From Phaeovulum molybdatiresistens (GTDB taxonomy: Bacteria > Pseudomonadota > Alphaproteobacteria > Rhodobacterales > Rhodobacteraceae): a stretch of 64,000 nucleotides of DNA. The stretch covers positions 62,001 through 126,000 of the forward strand of contig NZ_JAMJFX010000009.1 in the NCBI RefSeq assembly GCF_023544865.1, given 5' to 3'. The translations under genes and the position numbers were made by a program. The notes beneath the pieces are model-generated. The model was not told the DNA's origin. It worked only from the letters and a program-made list of their open reading frames with translations, and made no database searches. Numbering within the stretch: position 1 is the stretch's first letter; the number at the start of each line of letters is the position of its first letter. Positions 24,536-32,893 of the stretch are shown here, one piece after another.

Positions 24536-25933
24536 CTAGGGCGCGGGCGGCACCGGCAGACAGTCGGCGGGCAGTTGCAAAAGCCCCGCGCCAAAGACCG
24601 CATCAGGCCCCGGTTCGCCCAGATCGCGCGCGGCGGCGCGCAGCCGCTCGATCACGGCCTGCGCATCCAGGTCGGGCTCTGCCTCGCGCAGGATCGCGGC
24701 GGCGGCGGTGACGAAGGGCACCGCGAAGGACGTCCCCGTCTTGTGTCGCGCGCCGCTGACCGAGGCCGCCGTCCAGACATCGACCCCGGGCGCGGCCAGG
24801 TCGATATGCGGCCCCTGCGCGGCGCGGCGATAGACGCGGCCGTCGCGATCCACCGCCGTGACCGCGATTACCGGGTCATAGGCGGCCGGAAAGGCCGGTT
24901 CCGCCCGCGGCCCGCCATTGCCCGCCGCCGAGACCAGGACGATATCGCGGTCCACGGCAAGACGGGTGACCATCTCTTCCAGAACCGCGTTCGAGGGGCC
25001 CGCCAGGCTCAGGTTGATCACGCGCGCCCCGGCATCGGCCAGAAAGCCCAGCGCCTCGATCAGGTTGACGACATCGGCGCGCTCATCCCCGCGGTCGCGA
25101 TAGAAGGCATCGACCGCCACCAGCCGCGCCCCGGGCACCAGCCCCGGTGACCGCGTTGCCGGATCGCCGACCAGAAGCGCCGCCACCGCCGTGCCGTGAA
25201 TGGCGCGCGACGGGTCCATCCGGTCGGCGGACAGGCGGTGCAGTTCCAGCTGCGCACCAGCGAATGTGGCGTGGTTTTCGTTGATGCCGGTGTCGATCAT
25301 GCCGATCGTCACGCTGCGCCCGCAACTGGCTGCGGCGCGGTCGGGAAAGCGCGGCCAGTCGATCACCTCGCGCGCCGGGCAATCGGCGCCCCGGCACCCC
25401 TCAAAGGCCTGTTCCGCCCGGTAGTAATGGTTGAAATCGGCCGCCTGCCCGGACGGTCGCGCGCGCACCGCGGCACGCGCCTGTTCCAGCGTCTGCCCGC
25501 GCGGGATCGCCAGCCGGTGCGCGGTCAGCCCAAGCCCCGGCACCGTCTGTTCTGACAGCACCGCAAAGCCCTGTTCGGTCAGCGCGGCCAGATCATCGGC
25601 GGCAAGGCCCAGCGCCACGATCTCGGCGGGGGCAAAGGCGGGGGGCGGCGGCGGGGGGGCGCTGCGGCGCGCCGGGGCCTGCGGCACACGGGTCGCGCGC
25701 GGCAGCAGGCGCCAGCCATCGCCATCGGTTTCGCGCCCACCCGACGGGCTGGCGCCGCTGCTTCTGTCGTCGTCGTCGTCGTCATCATCATCGTCGCCGT
25801 CATCATCGCCACCGTCATCGTCGTCATCGGCCCAGGCCGTGGCGACAAAGCCCGCCTCGGGCCAGACCACCGGCGGCAGGGCAAAGGCCGAGATCAACAG
25901 CAGCGGCAGCAGCAAAGGGGGGCGAAACGGCAT
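24536..25933 (-). CDS. exported S8 (subtilisin-like) serine protease with Asp-rich tract
   Basis: The 465-residue product has a signal peptide (about 1-35, ending ATAWA). It is followed by an Asp/Gly tract at 36-56, a proline-rich linker (91-100), a region at 105-165 that may be an inhibitor-type prodomain, and an S8 domain. The catalytic triad is complete: D214 in GMIDTGINENHATF, H246 in IHGTAV and S402 in GTSFAVP, with N339 in SAAGNG as oxyanion residue. It should act outside the cytoplasmic membrane. The gene is divergent from an ECF sigma/anti-sigma pair across 99 bases, suggesting joint control. GGAATA and CGTATT with about 15 bases between them lie upstream on the minus strand and could be an ECF-type promoter; this is tentative. 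Confidence 0.9.
   Translation of the reverse strand: MPFRPPLLLPLLLISAFALPPVVWPEAGFVATAWADDDDDGGDDDGDDDDDDDDDDRSSGASPSGGRETDGDGWRLLPRATRVPQAPARRSAPPPPPPAFAPAEIVALGLAADDLAALTEQGFAVLSEQTVPGLGLTAHRLAIPRGQTLEQARAAVRARPSGQAADFNHYYRAEQAFEGCRGADCPAREVIDWPRFPDRAAASCGRSVTIGMIDTGINENHATFAGAQLELHRLSADRMDPSRAIHGTAVAALLVGDPATRSPGLVPGARLVAVDAFYRDRGDERADVVNLIEALGFLADAGARVINLSLAGPSNAVLEEMVTRLAVDRDIVLVSAAGNGGPRAEPAFPAAYDPVIAVTAVDRDGRVYRRAAQGPHIDLAAPGVDVWTAASVSGARHKTGTSFAVPFVTAAAAILREAEPDLDAQAVIERLRAAARDLGEPGPDAVFGAGLLQLPADCLPVPPAP
25767..25829. repeat. GAC/GAT trinucleotide repeat inside the subtilase gene
   Basis: Nearly uninterrupted GTC/ATC codon repeats on the plus strand read as Asp codons (with a few Gly) on the minus strand, and encode residues 36-56 of the protease. 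Such a tract can gain or lose codons by slippage without breaking the frame. Confidence 0.85.
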
Positions 25934-26032
25934 GGCGAAATTCCTTCTGGCAAGCGGTCACTATCGCGAATACGTTCTGGGCGTGCATTTATTCCCCTGT
26001 GCCCGCAAGGCAACCCGGACAGGCTACGTCAT

Positions 26033-26524
26033 ATGGGCGATTCCTTTGAAACCGAACTGATTGCGCTATTGCCGAATCTGCGGCGCTTTGCGCTGTCGCT
26101 GTGCCGGCGTGGCGATCTGGCCGATGATCTGGTGCAGATCACCGTCGAAAAGGCGCTGGCCGCGCGTGACCGGCGCGACCCCGACCTGCGGCTGGATGCC
26201 TGGACCTTCCGTATCCTGCGCAACGCCTGGATCGACATGACCCGCCGCAACCGCACCCGCGGCACCGAGATCGACGTGACCGACGCCCCCGAATCCGCCA
26301 CCGTCGACGGCGCGGGCGTCACCGAAAGCCGCCTGATGCTGAGCGCGACCGAGGCGGCGATCGCCGAACTGTCCGCCGATCACCGCGAGGTGCTGGTGCT
26401 GGTGGCCTATGAAGACCTGTCCTATGCCGAAGCGGCCGAGGTTCTGGGCGTGCCCAAGGGCACCGTCATGAGCCGCCTTGCCCGCGCCCGCGTAGCGCTT
26501 GCAGAAAAGTTGGGAATAAAATGA
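26033..26524 (+). CDS. ECF-type RNA polymerase sigma factor
   Basis: The 163-residue product has sigma region 2 at about 8-75 (LCRRGDLADDLVQITVEKAL, then WTFRILRNAWIDMTRR) and region 4 at about 105-160 (LSYAEAAEVLGVPKGTVMSR). Region 3 is absent, as usual for extracytoplasmic-function sigma factors. It is followed after 39 bases by a gene for a membrane anti-sigma factor and is divergent from an exported protease. It probably directs transcription of this locus and of unknown stress targets. The ECF subgroup is not assigned. Confidence 0.92.
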   Translation: MGDSFETELIALLPNLRRFALSLCRRGDLADDLVQITVEKALAARDRRDPDLRLDAWTFRILRNAWIDMTRRNRTRGTEIDVTDAPESATVDGAGVTESRLMLSATEAAIAELSADHREVLVLVAYEDLSYAEAAEVLGVPKGTVMSRLARARVALAEKLGIK

Positions 26525-26563
26525 CCGCTGCCGCGTTATCGCAGCGGATCAAGGAGAAGCGCA

Positions 26564-27394
26564 ATGGCCAAAGCCACCCCCCAGACAGCCCCGGGCGATG
26601 ACCTGCTGATGGCCTACGCCGATGGCGTGCTGGATGACGCCACCGCGCGCGACGTCGAGGCGGCAATGGCCGCCGACCCTGACATCGCGGCACAGGTCGC
26701 GATGTTTGCCCGCACCGCAGAGCTGCTGCGCGCCGATGCCGCCCGCCCGGCCCCGCCCGTCCCTGATGCGCTGCGCGCCCGGATCGAGGCGACGCTGGCC
26801 GCCGCGCGCCAGACACCCGGCGCCGCCGCTGCCCCCGCCCCAACCTCTGCCGGGGCGACGATCCTACCGTTCCTGCGCCGTGCCGCACCCGCGGCTGCCG
26901 CACGACCGGCTGCCGCACGACCGGCCGCCGCACGGCTGGCGCTGGCGGCATCCATCGCGCTGGCGGTGGGCCTGGGCGCGGGGTTCTGGGCCGGGCAGAC
27001 CGGCAAGCCGCAGGGCGTGACCGGCGGCCTGCGCATCGCCGCGCTGGACAGCCCCGATCTGCCCGCCACGCTGGCCAGCCTGCCCTCGGGTCAGGTCGCC
27101 ACGCTGCCCAACGGCGACCGCATCGCCGCAATCGCCAGCTTCCGCAACGGGGCGGGCGAATTCTGCCGCGAATTCGAACAGGACGGGGTGGATGGCCGGA
27201 CGCTGGTTTCCGTGGCCTGCCACGGCGGCGCGGATTGGGATATCCGCTTGGCCATCGCCGCGCCGCGCGCGGATGCGCAAAGCTATGCCCCGGCCTCGTC
27301 GCTGGAAACGCTGGATGCCTTCATGGCCGCGACCGAGGCCGGCGCGCCGATGCCCCCCGACGAGGAGCAGGACGCGCTGGACGCGCTACGCTGA
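26564..27394 (+). CDS. membrane-anchored anti-sigma factor
   Basis: The 276-residue product has a cytoplasmic N-terminal anti-sigma domain (DDLLMAYADGVLDDATARDV, residues 12-31) with no zinc-binding histidine and cysteines. An Ala/Pro linker with short repeats follows at 107-124, then one membrane segment at about 124-144 and a periplasmic C-terminal domain. That domain has two cysteines, C201 (FCREFE) and C219 (VACHGG), spaced as in 17-kDa surface-antigen-like folds, and could form a disulfide or sense envelope redox state. The ATG has AAGGAG upstream. The gene should hold the preceding sigma factor inactive until a signal arrives. How it is released is unknown; the divergent protease is one candidate. 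Confidence 0.87.
   Translation: MAKATPQTAPGDDLLMAYADGVLDDATARDVEAAMAADPDIAAQVAMFARTAELLRADAARPAPPVPDALRARIEATLAAARQTPGAAAAPAPTSAGATILPFLRRAAPAAAARPAAARPAAARLALAASIALAVGLGAGFWAGQTGKPQGVTGGLRIAALDSPDLPATLASLPSGQVATLPNGDRIAAIASFRNGAGEFCREFEQDGVDGRTLVSVACHGGADWDIRLAIAAPRADAQSYAPASSLETLDAFMAATEAGAPMPPDEEQDALDALR
26893..26937 (+). repeat. three 15-base tandem units in the anti-sigma linker
   Basis: GGCTGCCGCACGACC occurs twice in direct succession, followed by a diverged third unit. They encode the PAAAR repeats just before the membrane segment and keep the frame. Confidence 0.85.
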
Positions 27395-27422
27395 CCCGCC
27401 CGCGGGCAGCGCGCGACGCCGA

Positions 27423-28334
27423 TCAGCGCGCGCTGATGCCCCGCAGCCGGTCCGAGCGGCGGCGCAGCAATTCAACCGTGGTCAGAAGCGCGATCGAGAT
27501 CACCACAAGGATCGTCGCCACCGCCAGGATCGCCGGGCTGATCTGTTCGCGGATGCCGTTCCACATCTGCCGCGGGATCGTCTGCTGGCTGTGATCGGCC
27601 ACGAACAGCACCACCACCACCTCATCGAACGAGGTGACGAAGGCAAACAGCGCCCCCGAGATCACGCCCGGCAGGATCAGCGGCATGATCACCTTGAAGA
27701 AGGTCGTGCGCGGATTGGCCCCCAGCGAGGCCGCCGCCCGGGACAGGCTTTGATCAAAACCCACCAGCGTCGCGGTGACGGTGATGATGACAAAGGGAAT
27801 GCCCAGCGTGGCGTGGGCCAGGATGATGCCGGGATAGGAATTGGCCAGACCCGTTTTTGAATAGAAGAAGAACAGCCCCGTCGCGGTGATGATGATCGGC
27901 ACGATCATCGGCGAGATCAGCACCGCCATGATCGCCCGCCGGAACGGCATTTCCGGGCGCGACAGGCCCAGCGCCGCCAGCGTGCCCAGCACGGTCGCCA
28001 GCAGCGTCGAGAAAAAGCCGATGATGATGGAATTCTTGGTGACCTGCATCCATTGCGCATTGCGCCAGAAATCCCCCCACCAGGCCGCATCGCGCGGCGC
28101 ATCGGGTGCCTGCATGCCGAAGGTCAGCAGGCTGTCATACCAGCGCAGCGAATAGCCTTCGGGATCAAGCGCCATCATCTTCTCGGTGAAGGTGAAATAG
28201 GGCTCGGCGTTGAACGACAGTGGCATGATGATCAGGATCGGCGAGATCAGGAACAGGAAGATCAGCGCGCAGATCACCAGATAGGTGTAATGCCAGAGCT
28301 TTTCGAGCGGGCTTGCATAGGCGGGAAGCGCCAT
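27423..28334 (-). CDS. potC: polyamine-type ABC transporter permease PotC
   Basis: This 303-residue inner-membrane permease has about six membrane segments. The EAA-type loop is near residues 200-215 (AAASLGANPRTTFFKVIMPL). The start LWHYTYLVICALIFLFLISP is typical of spermidine/putrescine permeases. It would pair with PotB. Its coding region follows potB after a repeat element. The ATG at 28334 has a purine-rich upstream region (GGAGAC). Confidence 0.9.
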   Translation of the reverse strand: MALPAYASPLEKLWHYTYLVICALIFLFLISPILIIMPLSFNAEPYFTFTEKMMALDPEGYSLRWYDSLLTFGMQAPDAPRDAAWWGDFWRNAQWMQVTKNSIIIGFFSTLLATVLGTLAALGLSRPEMPFRRAIMAVLISPMIVPIIITATGLFFFYSKTGLANSYPGIILAHATLGIPFVIITVTATLVGFDQSLSRAAASLGANPRTTFFKVIMPLILPGVISGALFAFVTSFDEVVVVLFVADHSQQTIPRQMWNGIREQISPAILAVATILVVISIALLTTVELLRRRSDRLRGISAR

Positions 28335-28358
28335 TCGGGTCGGTCTCCTGTCTTCTCG

Positions 28359-28412
28359 CGGCCGGGGGCGCGGCCCCCGGACCCCCGGAGTATTTCAGCC
28401 AAGAAGAAGCCG
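28359..28412. repeat. dispersed intergenic repeat (copy 4)
   Basis: A GC-rich hairpin (GGCCGGGGGC / GCCCCCGG) is followed by CCCGGAGTATTTCAGCCAAG and AAGAAGCC. It fills the gap between potB and potC, so here the element lies inside an operon. Confidence 0.75.
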
Positions 28413-28414
28413 GA

Positions 28415-29665
28415 TCAGCCCAGCTTCAGATTGTCGATGCCCACGAGCTTGTCGTAGAGCCAGTAAAGGATCAGCACGCCCCCCAGAAGCAGGCCCGCAA
28501 GCGCCGCCGCCAGTGACCAGTTCAGCGATTTCTGCATGTGGAAGGCGATCAGGTTCGAGATCAGCTGGCCATCCGCGCCGCCCACAAGCGCGGGGGTGAT
28601 GTAGTAGCCGACCGCCAGGATGAAGACCAGAAGCGCGCCCGCGCCGATGCCCGGCAGGGTTTGCGGCAGGTAAATCCGGCGGAAGGCGGTCCAGCTGGTG
28701 GCGCCCAGCGAACGGGCCGCGCGCACATAGCTGGGCGGGATCGGGCGCATGACCGAATAAAGCGGCAGCACCATGAAGGGCAGCAGGATATGGGTCATGG
28801 CGATGATCGTGCCCATCTGGTTGTAGATCATCTGGATGCGCCCGTCCGCGCCCACGATGCCAAGGGCGACGAGGGCATTGTTGATCACGCCCTGCTGTTG
28901 CAGCAGCACGATCCAGGATGTCGTGCGCACCAGAAGCGATGTCCAGAACGGCAAGAGCACCAGGATCATCAGCAGGTTGGATTTCGCCAGCGGCAGCGTC
29001 GCCAGAAGATGGGCGATCGGGAAGGCCAGCAGCAGGCAGGTGAAGGTGATCAGCGCCGAAAGCATCAAGGTGCGCCCGAACAGAAGCTTGTAGACGCGTT
29101 GCTTTTCATCAACCTGGACGATCGCGCCGGTCTGATCCCGGGTCAGGTCCAGCGCGGCAAGGTAGAAATCGGCGGTGATCGGGCTAGAGGCCGAGCGCAT
29201 GGCCCGCCACAGAAGCGGGTCGCCCCAGCCCGCGTCCAGATCCAGGATCGCCTCGCGGTAGGGCGGTTCCAGGCTGTCGGCGCGGCGCGCGGCCGCGGTG
29301 AACAGCGACCGTGTGCCCGCCACGTCATAGTTGATGCGGGTTCCGGCTGCGCCGGCGGTGCGTTCGGCGCGCATCTGTTTGAGGTCGGCGGCAAGCGCGG
29401 CAAAGGCCGACTCGTCGATCGCCGCGCCGGGGGGATTGTCGTCGAACCATTGCCGCAGCGCGGGGGCGGCATCGGCGAAGGTGGGGTTATAGACCGACTG
29501 GAACAGCATCTGGCCGATCGGGACCACGAAGGTAATCAGCACGAACAGGAACAAAGGCGCCACCAGCGCCAGCGCCCTGCGGCGCGCGCGGGTCTGGGAT
29601 GCGGCCAGCGCCGCCTTGAGCGGGCGGCCATCTGCGGTGGAAAGCGGGGCGGCGGCGTCAGTCAT
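28415..29665 (-). CDS. potB: polyamine-type ABC transporter permease PotB with large periplasmic insertion
   Basis: At 416 residues this permease is over 100 residues longer than ordinary PotB (about 280-310). The first membrane segment is at about 33-53 (PLFLFVLITFVVPIGQMLFQ). A hydrophilic insertion of about 145 residues follows (60-205), then five further membrane segments. The EAA loop is AARSLGATSWTAFRRIYLPQ. The insertion probably folds in the periplasm and could contact the binding protein. The gene lies between potA and potC, all on one strand. Confidence 0.9.
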   Translation of the reverse strand: MTDAAAPLSTADGRPLKAALAASQTRARRRALALVAPLFLFVLITFVVPIGQMLFQSVYNPTFADAAPALRQWFDDNPPGAAIDESAFAALAADLKQMRAERTAGAAGTRINYDVAGTRSLFTAAARRADSLEPPYREAILDLDAGWGDPLLWRAMRSASSPITADFYLAALDLTRDQTGAIVQVDEKQRVYKLLFGRTLMLSALITFTCLLLAFPIAHLLATLPLAKSNLLMILVLLPFWTSLLVRTTSWIVLLQQQGVINNALVALGIVGADGRIQMIYNQMGTIIAMTHILLPFMVLPLYSVMRPIPPSYVRAARSLGATSWTAFRRIYLPQTLPGIGAGALLVFILAVGYYITPALVGGADGQLISNLIAFHMQKSLNWSLAAALAGLLLGGVLILYWLYDKLVGIDNLKLG

Positions 29666-29785
29666 CGGTCATCCTGTGGCAGTCTCGGGCGCGGCGGGCC
29701 CGGGCATTTCCTGCGCCCGGGGCCCAAAGTTCAGCGGGCCGGACGCGGCGGGACTGGCGCGGGGCACGGCCCGCGCCGGGCCATG

Positions 29786-30889
29786 CTACATCGGATCAAG
29801 CGCGCGGGCATCCTGGGGATGCCAGCCGATCCGGATGCGCGTGCCCCCGGACAGGCGCGTCTGGCCCAGCGTGTTGCGCATCTTCATCACGAAATCGTCC
29901 GACCCCGCCACGCGCAGCCGCGCGCGCAGGATGTCGCCCATATAAATCACCTCCAGCACCTCGGCGTCGATCGTATGGGCGCCGGGGGGCATCATCTCGG
30001 GCTTGAATTCCACCCGTTCGGGGCGGATCGAGACCAGCGTCTGCTGGCCGCGCGCCTGGATGTTCACGGGCGTCGCATCGATCAGTTCGCCATTGGCCAG
30101 CCGCACCAGGGCGCGGCCTTCGTGGATTTCCTCGATCGTGCCGGGCAGCTTGTTGTTTTCGCCGATGAACTGGGCGACGAAGCTGTTCTGGGGGCGTTCG
30201 TAAAGCTCATCTGGGGGGGCAAGCTGCTGGATGCGGCCGTCGTTGAACACCGCCACACGGTCGGACATGGTCAGCGCCTCGCCCTGGTCGTGGGTGACGT
30301 AAACCACCGTGATTCCAAGGCTTTCGTGCAGGCGCTTGATTTCGAACTGCATGTGTTCGCGCAGCTGCTTGTCCAGCGCGCCCAGCGGTTCATCCATCAG
30401 GACCAGCGCCGGATCGAAGACCAGCGCGCGGGCCAGCGCGATGCGCTGCTGCTGGCCGCCCGACAGCTGCGCGGGACGGCGGTTGGCAAAGGCCCCCATC
30501 TGCACCATGTCCAGCGCGCGGGCGATCTTGGCCTCGCGCTCGGATCGGCCCATGCCGCGCACTTCCAGCGGGAAGGACAGGTTTTCCCCCACCGTCATGT
30601 GCGGAAACAGCGCGTAATTCTGAAACACCATGCCAATGCCGCGCTTGTGCGGCGGGACCATGTTGATGTTGCGCCCGTCCAGCCGGATTTCGCCGTTGGT
30701 CGCGGTTTCAAACCCCGCAAGCATCATCAGGCAGGTCGTCTTGCCCGAGCCCGACGGGCCCAGCATGGTCAGGAACTCTCCCTTGCCGATCGACAGGTTC
30801 AGGTCTTTGACGACCAGAGTCTCACCATCGTAACTTTTCTGCACTCGATCAAAAACGACGAAACCATCGTCGGTGGCTGCGGTGGTCAA
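29786..30889 (-). CDS. potA: polyamine-type ABC transporter ATPase PotA
   Basis: The 367-residue ATPase has Walker A GPSGSGKT (44-51), the signature LSGGQQQR, Walker B LVLMDEPLGALD and the C-terminal TOBE-type regulatory domain (about 280-360). Length and layout match PotA. The start is a TTG at 30889 with GGGAG seven bases upstream; no ATG is near. No periplasmic binding-protein gene (potD) is found beside it, so this protein must be encoded elsewhere. The upstream 328 bases probably hold the promoter. Confidence 0.92.
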   Translation of the reverse strand: MTTAATDDGFVVFDRVQKSYDGETLVVKDLNLSIGKGEFLTMLGPSGSGKTTCLMMLAGFETATNGEIRLDGRNINMVPPHKRGIGMVFQNYALFPHMTVGENLSFPLEVRGMGRSEREAKIARALDMVQMGAFANRRPAQLSGGQQQRIALARALVFDPALVLMDEPLGALDKQLREHMQFEIKRLHESLGITVVYVTHDQGEALTMSDRVAVFNDGRIQQLAPPDELYERPQNSFVAQFIGENNKLPGTIEEIHEGRALVRLANGELIDATPVNIQARGQQTLVSIRPERVEFKPEMMPPGAHTIDAEVLEVIYMGDILRARLRVAGSDDFVMKMRNTLGQTRLSGGTRIRIGWHPQDARALDPM

Positions 30890-31217
30890 ATGCGGGCTCC
30901 CTGTTTGTTCTTGTGATCCTGTTTCCCGTAGCGCCGACTAAAACGGAAGCAGATGCGCATTTCAACCCGTCACACATCCGGGGCCGGGACGCGGGCGGGC
31001 ACGGGGGGCTTTCGGCGCCGCAAATGGCCCGGATGCGGCAACCTGCGCGCGGGCCGCGACCAAGGGCCGGCCCATCCGAAGCGCGAGTTCGGTCGGCGGG
31101 CTGGCGCCGGGGGGATGCGAATCGGCGAATCGTGGCGGGGCCCCTGCCCCCGGCGATGGCAAAGCCACGCGCCGAACCGATCGACGCGGCGCCGTGACCG
31201 TCAGACTGTCAGGAAAA
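30890..31217. other. 328-base gap upstream of potA, no gene seen
   Basis: It lies between potA and tRNA-Leu. Reading frames here are short, proline- and arginine-rich, and look like antisense noise. I see no repeat, tRNA or clear terminator. The potA promoter should be in the right-adjacent part of this stretch. Confidence 0.4.
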
Positions 31218-31304
31218 TGGTGCGGTCGAGAAGACTCGAACTTCCACGGGAGTTACCCCACAGCGACCTCAACGCTGCGCGTCTACCAATTCCGCCACGA
31301 CCGC
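31218..31304 (-). tRNA. tRNA-Leu(GAG)
   Basis: The minus strand shows an 87-base class II tRNA with acceptor stem GCGGTCG pairing with CGACCGC, encoded CCA, anticodon loop TTGAGGT giving anticodon GAG, a long variable arm (TGGGGTAACTCCCG) and T arm AGTTCGAGTCT. It reads CUC and CUU codons. Confidence 0.95.
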
Positions 31305-31488
31305 ACGTCAGGGCTTGGTGGCGGCGTATTAGCCGAGCGGTCCGGCGTTGAAAAGGGAATTTTCGCGCCACCCCCGAAAATCTTGGCCCGCATATCCCGC
31401 CCCCCTTCCCGGCCGCCCCGGGCGCAATCAGGCTTGAGCCACGGGCCCCGTTCGCCTAAGCCGGATCTGACCCGATCAGGAGGCGCGC

Positions 31489-32193
31489 ATGGTCGAATGG
31501 ATCCACTCGGACCGGTTGGTGCCCTATGCAGAGGCGCTGGCCTTCATGGAAGACCGGGCCGCGGCCATCGCGCGCGGTCAGGCCCCCGAGGCGGTGTGGC
31601 TGCTGGAACATCCGCCGCTTTATACCGCGGGCACCTCGGCCCGGGCGCAGGATCTGACCGATCCCGACCGCTTTCCGGTGTATCAGGCCGGGCGCGGCGG
31701 GCAATATACCTATCACGGACCCGGTCAGCGGGTGGCCTATGTGATGCTGGATCTGAACCGGCGCGGGCGCGATGTGCGCGCCTTTGTGTGCAAGCTGGAA
31801 CAATGGGTCATCGACACGCTGGCGGAATTCAACGTGCGGGGCGAACGGCGCGGGGGCCGGGTCGGCGTCTGGGTGGTGCGGCCCGACAAGGCGCCCGGCC
31901 CCGATGGCACCCCGTGCGAAGACAAGATCGCCGCGATCGGCGTCAAGCTGCGCCGCTGGGTCAGCTTTCACGGCATCTCGATCAATGTCGAACCCGACCT
32001 GAGCCATTTTCAGGGCATCGTGCCCTGCGGCATCCGCGACCATGGCGTGACCAGTTTGGTGGACCTGGGCCTGCCTGTCAGCATGGCCGATCTGGACGTG
32101 GCGCTGCAGCGGCAGTTCACGGCGATCTTTGGCGATGAGGCAGGGCAAGCCGGGGCGCAAGCGGGGGGCGCGACAGCCTGTCCTATGGAATAA
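31489..32193 (+). CDS. lipB: octanoyltransferase (lipoyl protein ligase B)
   Basis: The product is 234 residues. It moves octanoyl from acyl carrier protein to the lipoyl domains of 2-oxoacid dehydrogenases and GcvH. Signatures are [13 protein letters not shown] (68-80), K146 in [10 protein letters not shown] and the acyl-accepting C180 in GIVPCGI. The ATG at 31489 has CAGGAGG seven bases upstream. It precedes the cytochrome c gene by 78 bases on the same strand. lipA is not in the window. Confidence 0.95.
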   Translation: MVEWIHSDRLVPYAEALAFMEDRAAAIARGQAPEAVWLLEHPPLYTAGTSARAQDLTDPDRFPVYQAGRGGQYTYHGPGQRVAYVMLDLNRRGRDVRAFVCKLEQWVIDTLAEFNVRGERRGGRVGVWVVRPDKAPGPDGTPCEDKIAAIGVKLRRWVSFHGISINVEPDLSHFQGIVPCGIRDHGVTSLVDLGLPVSMADLDVALQRQFTAIFGDEAGQAGAQAGGATACPME

Positions 32194-32271
32194 GCCGCGC
32201 CGACGCCCTACCTGCCCGGCGTGAACCCCGGCCCGCTTGTGACGGCCGCAGTCCAGAGTGAAGGATCGCCC

Positions 32272-32694
32272 ATGAAGACCCGCGTTATCATCCGCCTCGC
32301 CGCCACCCTTGGCGCGCTTGCCCTTGTCACCCCCGCCGCCGCCCAGGATGTCGCCGCGGGCGAAAAGGAATTCGCCAAATGCAAGGCCTGCCACGCGATC
32401 GTGGCCGATGACGGCACCGAAATCGTCAAGGGCGGCAAGGTCGGCCCGAACCTGTATGGCGTCGTGGGCCGCAAGGTCGGCGGGCTGGAAGGCTTCAAAT
32501 ACAAGGAATCGATCATCGCCGTGGGCGAATCCGGTCTGGTCTGGGATGAGGCCGAACTGGCCGCCTACATGACCGATCCCAAGGCCTGGCTGGTCGAAAA
32601 GACCGGCGATGCCGCGGCCAAGACCGGCATGACCTTCAAGCAGAAGTCGAAACAGGCCGATCTGGCGGCTTATCTGGCCTCGGTCGTGAACTGA
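32272..32694 (+). CDS. cycA: cytochrome c550-type class I cytochrome c
   Basis: The 140-residue product has a signal peptide of about 25 residues (to AAAQD) and heme motif C37-K-A-C40-H41. It also has the c550 patterns [16 protein letters not shown], a Pro-Lys-x-Trp-Leu stretch (DPKAWLV) and the axial methionine in KTGMTFK. It closely resembles Paracoccus c550 as I recall it. It carries electrons in the periplasm from the bc1 complex to aa3 oxidase. Its place directly upstream of ctaD mirrors the cycA-ctaDII arrangement known in Paracoccus denitrificans. AAGGA precedes the ATG at 32272. Confidence 0.92.
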   Translation: MKTRVIIRLAATLGALALVTPAAAQDVAAGEKEFAKCKACHAIVADDGTEIVKGGKVGPNLYGVVGRKVGGLEGFKYKESIIAVGESGLVWDEAELAAYMTDPKAWLVEKTGDAAAKTGMTFKQKSKQADLAAYLASVVN

Positions 32695-32751
32695 TCGGCA
32701 AGGGATCGGCGCCGGATCGGCGCCGCGAATCCCCCCGCGCGGCGCCCGCAC

Positions 32752-32783
32752 CGGCGCCGCGCCGCATTTCGGCGCCTATTTTT
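32752..32783 (+). terminator. terminator after cycA
   Basis: GGCGCCG (32753-32759) pairs with CGGCGCC (32770-32776) and is followed by TATTTTT. It separates cycA from ctaD, so the two neighbours are probably transcribed separately. Two direct GGATCGGCGCC units lie just before it (32703-32724). Confidence 0.65.
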
Positions 32784-32893
32784 GCACCATTTCCACGCTC
32801 GATCATTGCCGATCGCGAAATTGCGTTCTAGAAGAATTCCATGCAAGCCCGGGGCGGGAGACCCGCGGGCCACGCGCGAAATGGGAGATCAGC

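Noticed and set aside
25767..25829. CRISPR-like or intergenic tandem repeat
   Set aside because: It is an in-frame Asp codon run inside the protease gene; no spacers and no cas genes exist in the window.
26007..26030. GGCAACCC ... CGTC as an ECF promoter of the sigma gene
   Set aside because: The distance between the elements is about 12 bases, too short for a promoter, and CGTC touches the start codon.
28538..30916. Very long open frame on the plus strand (792 codons)
   Set aside because: It is antisense to potC, potB and potA, is rich in Arg, Gln, His and Gly, and has no domain; it is a by-product of high GC codon use.
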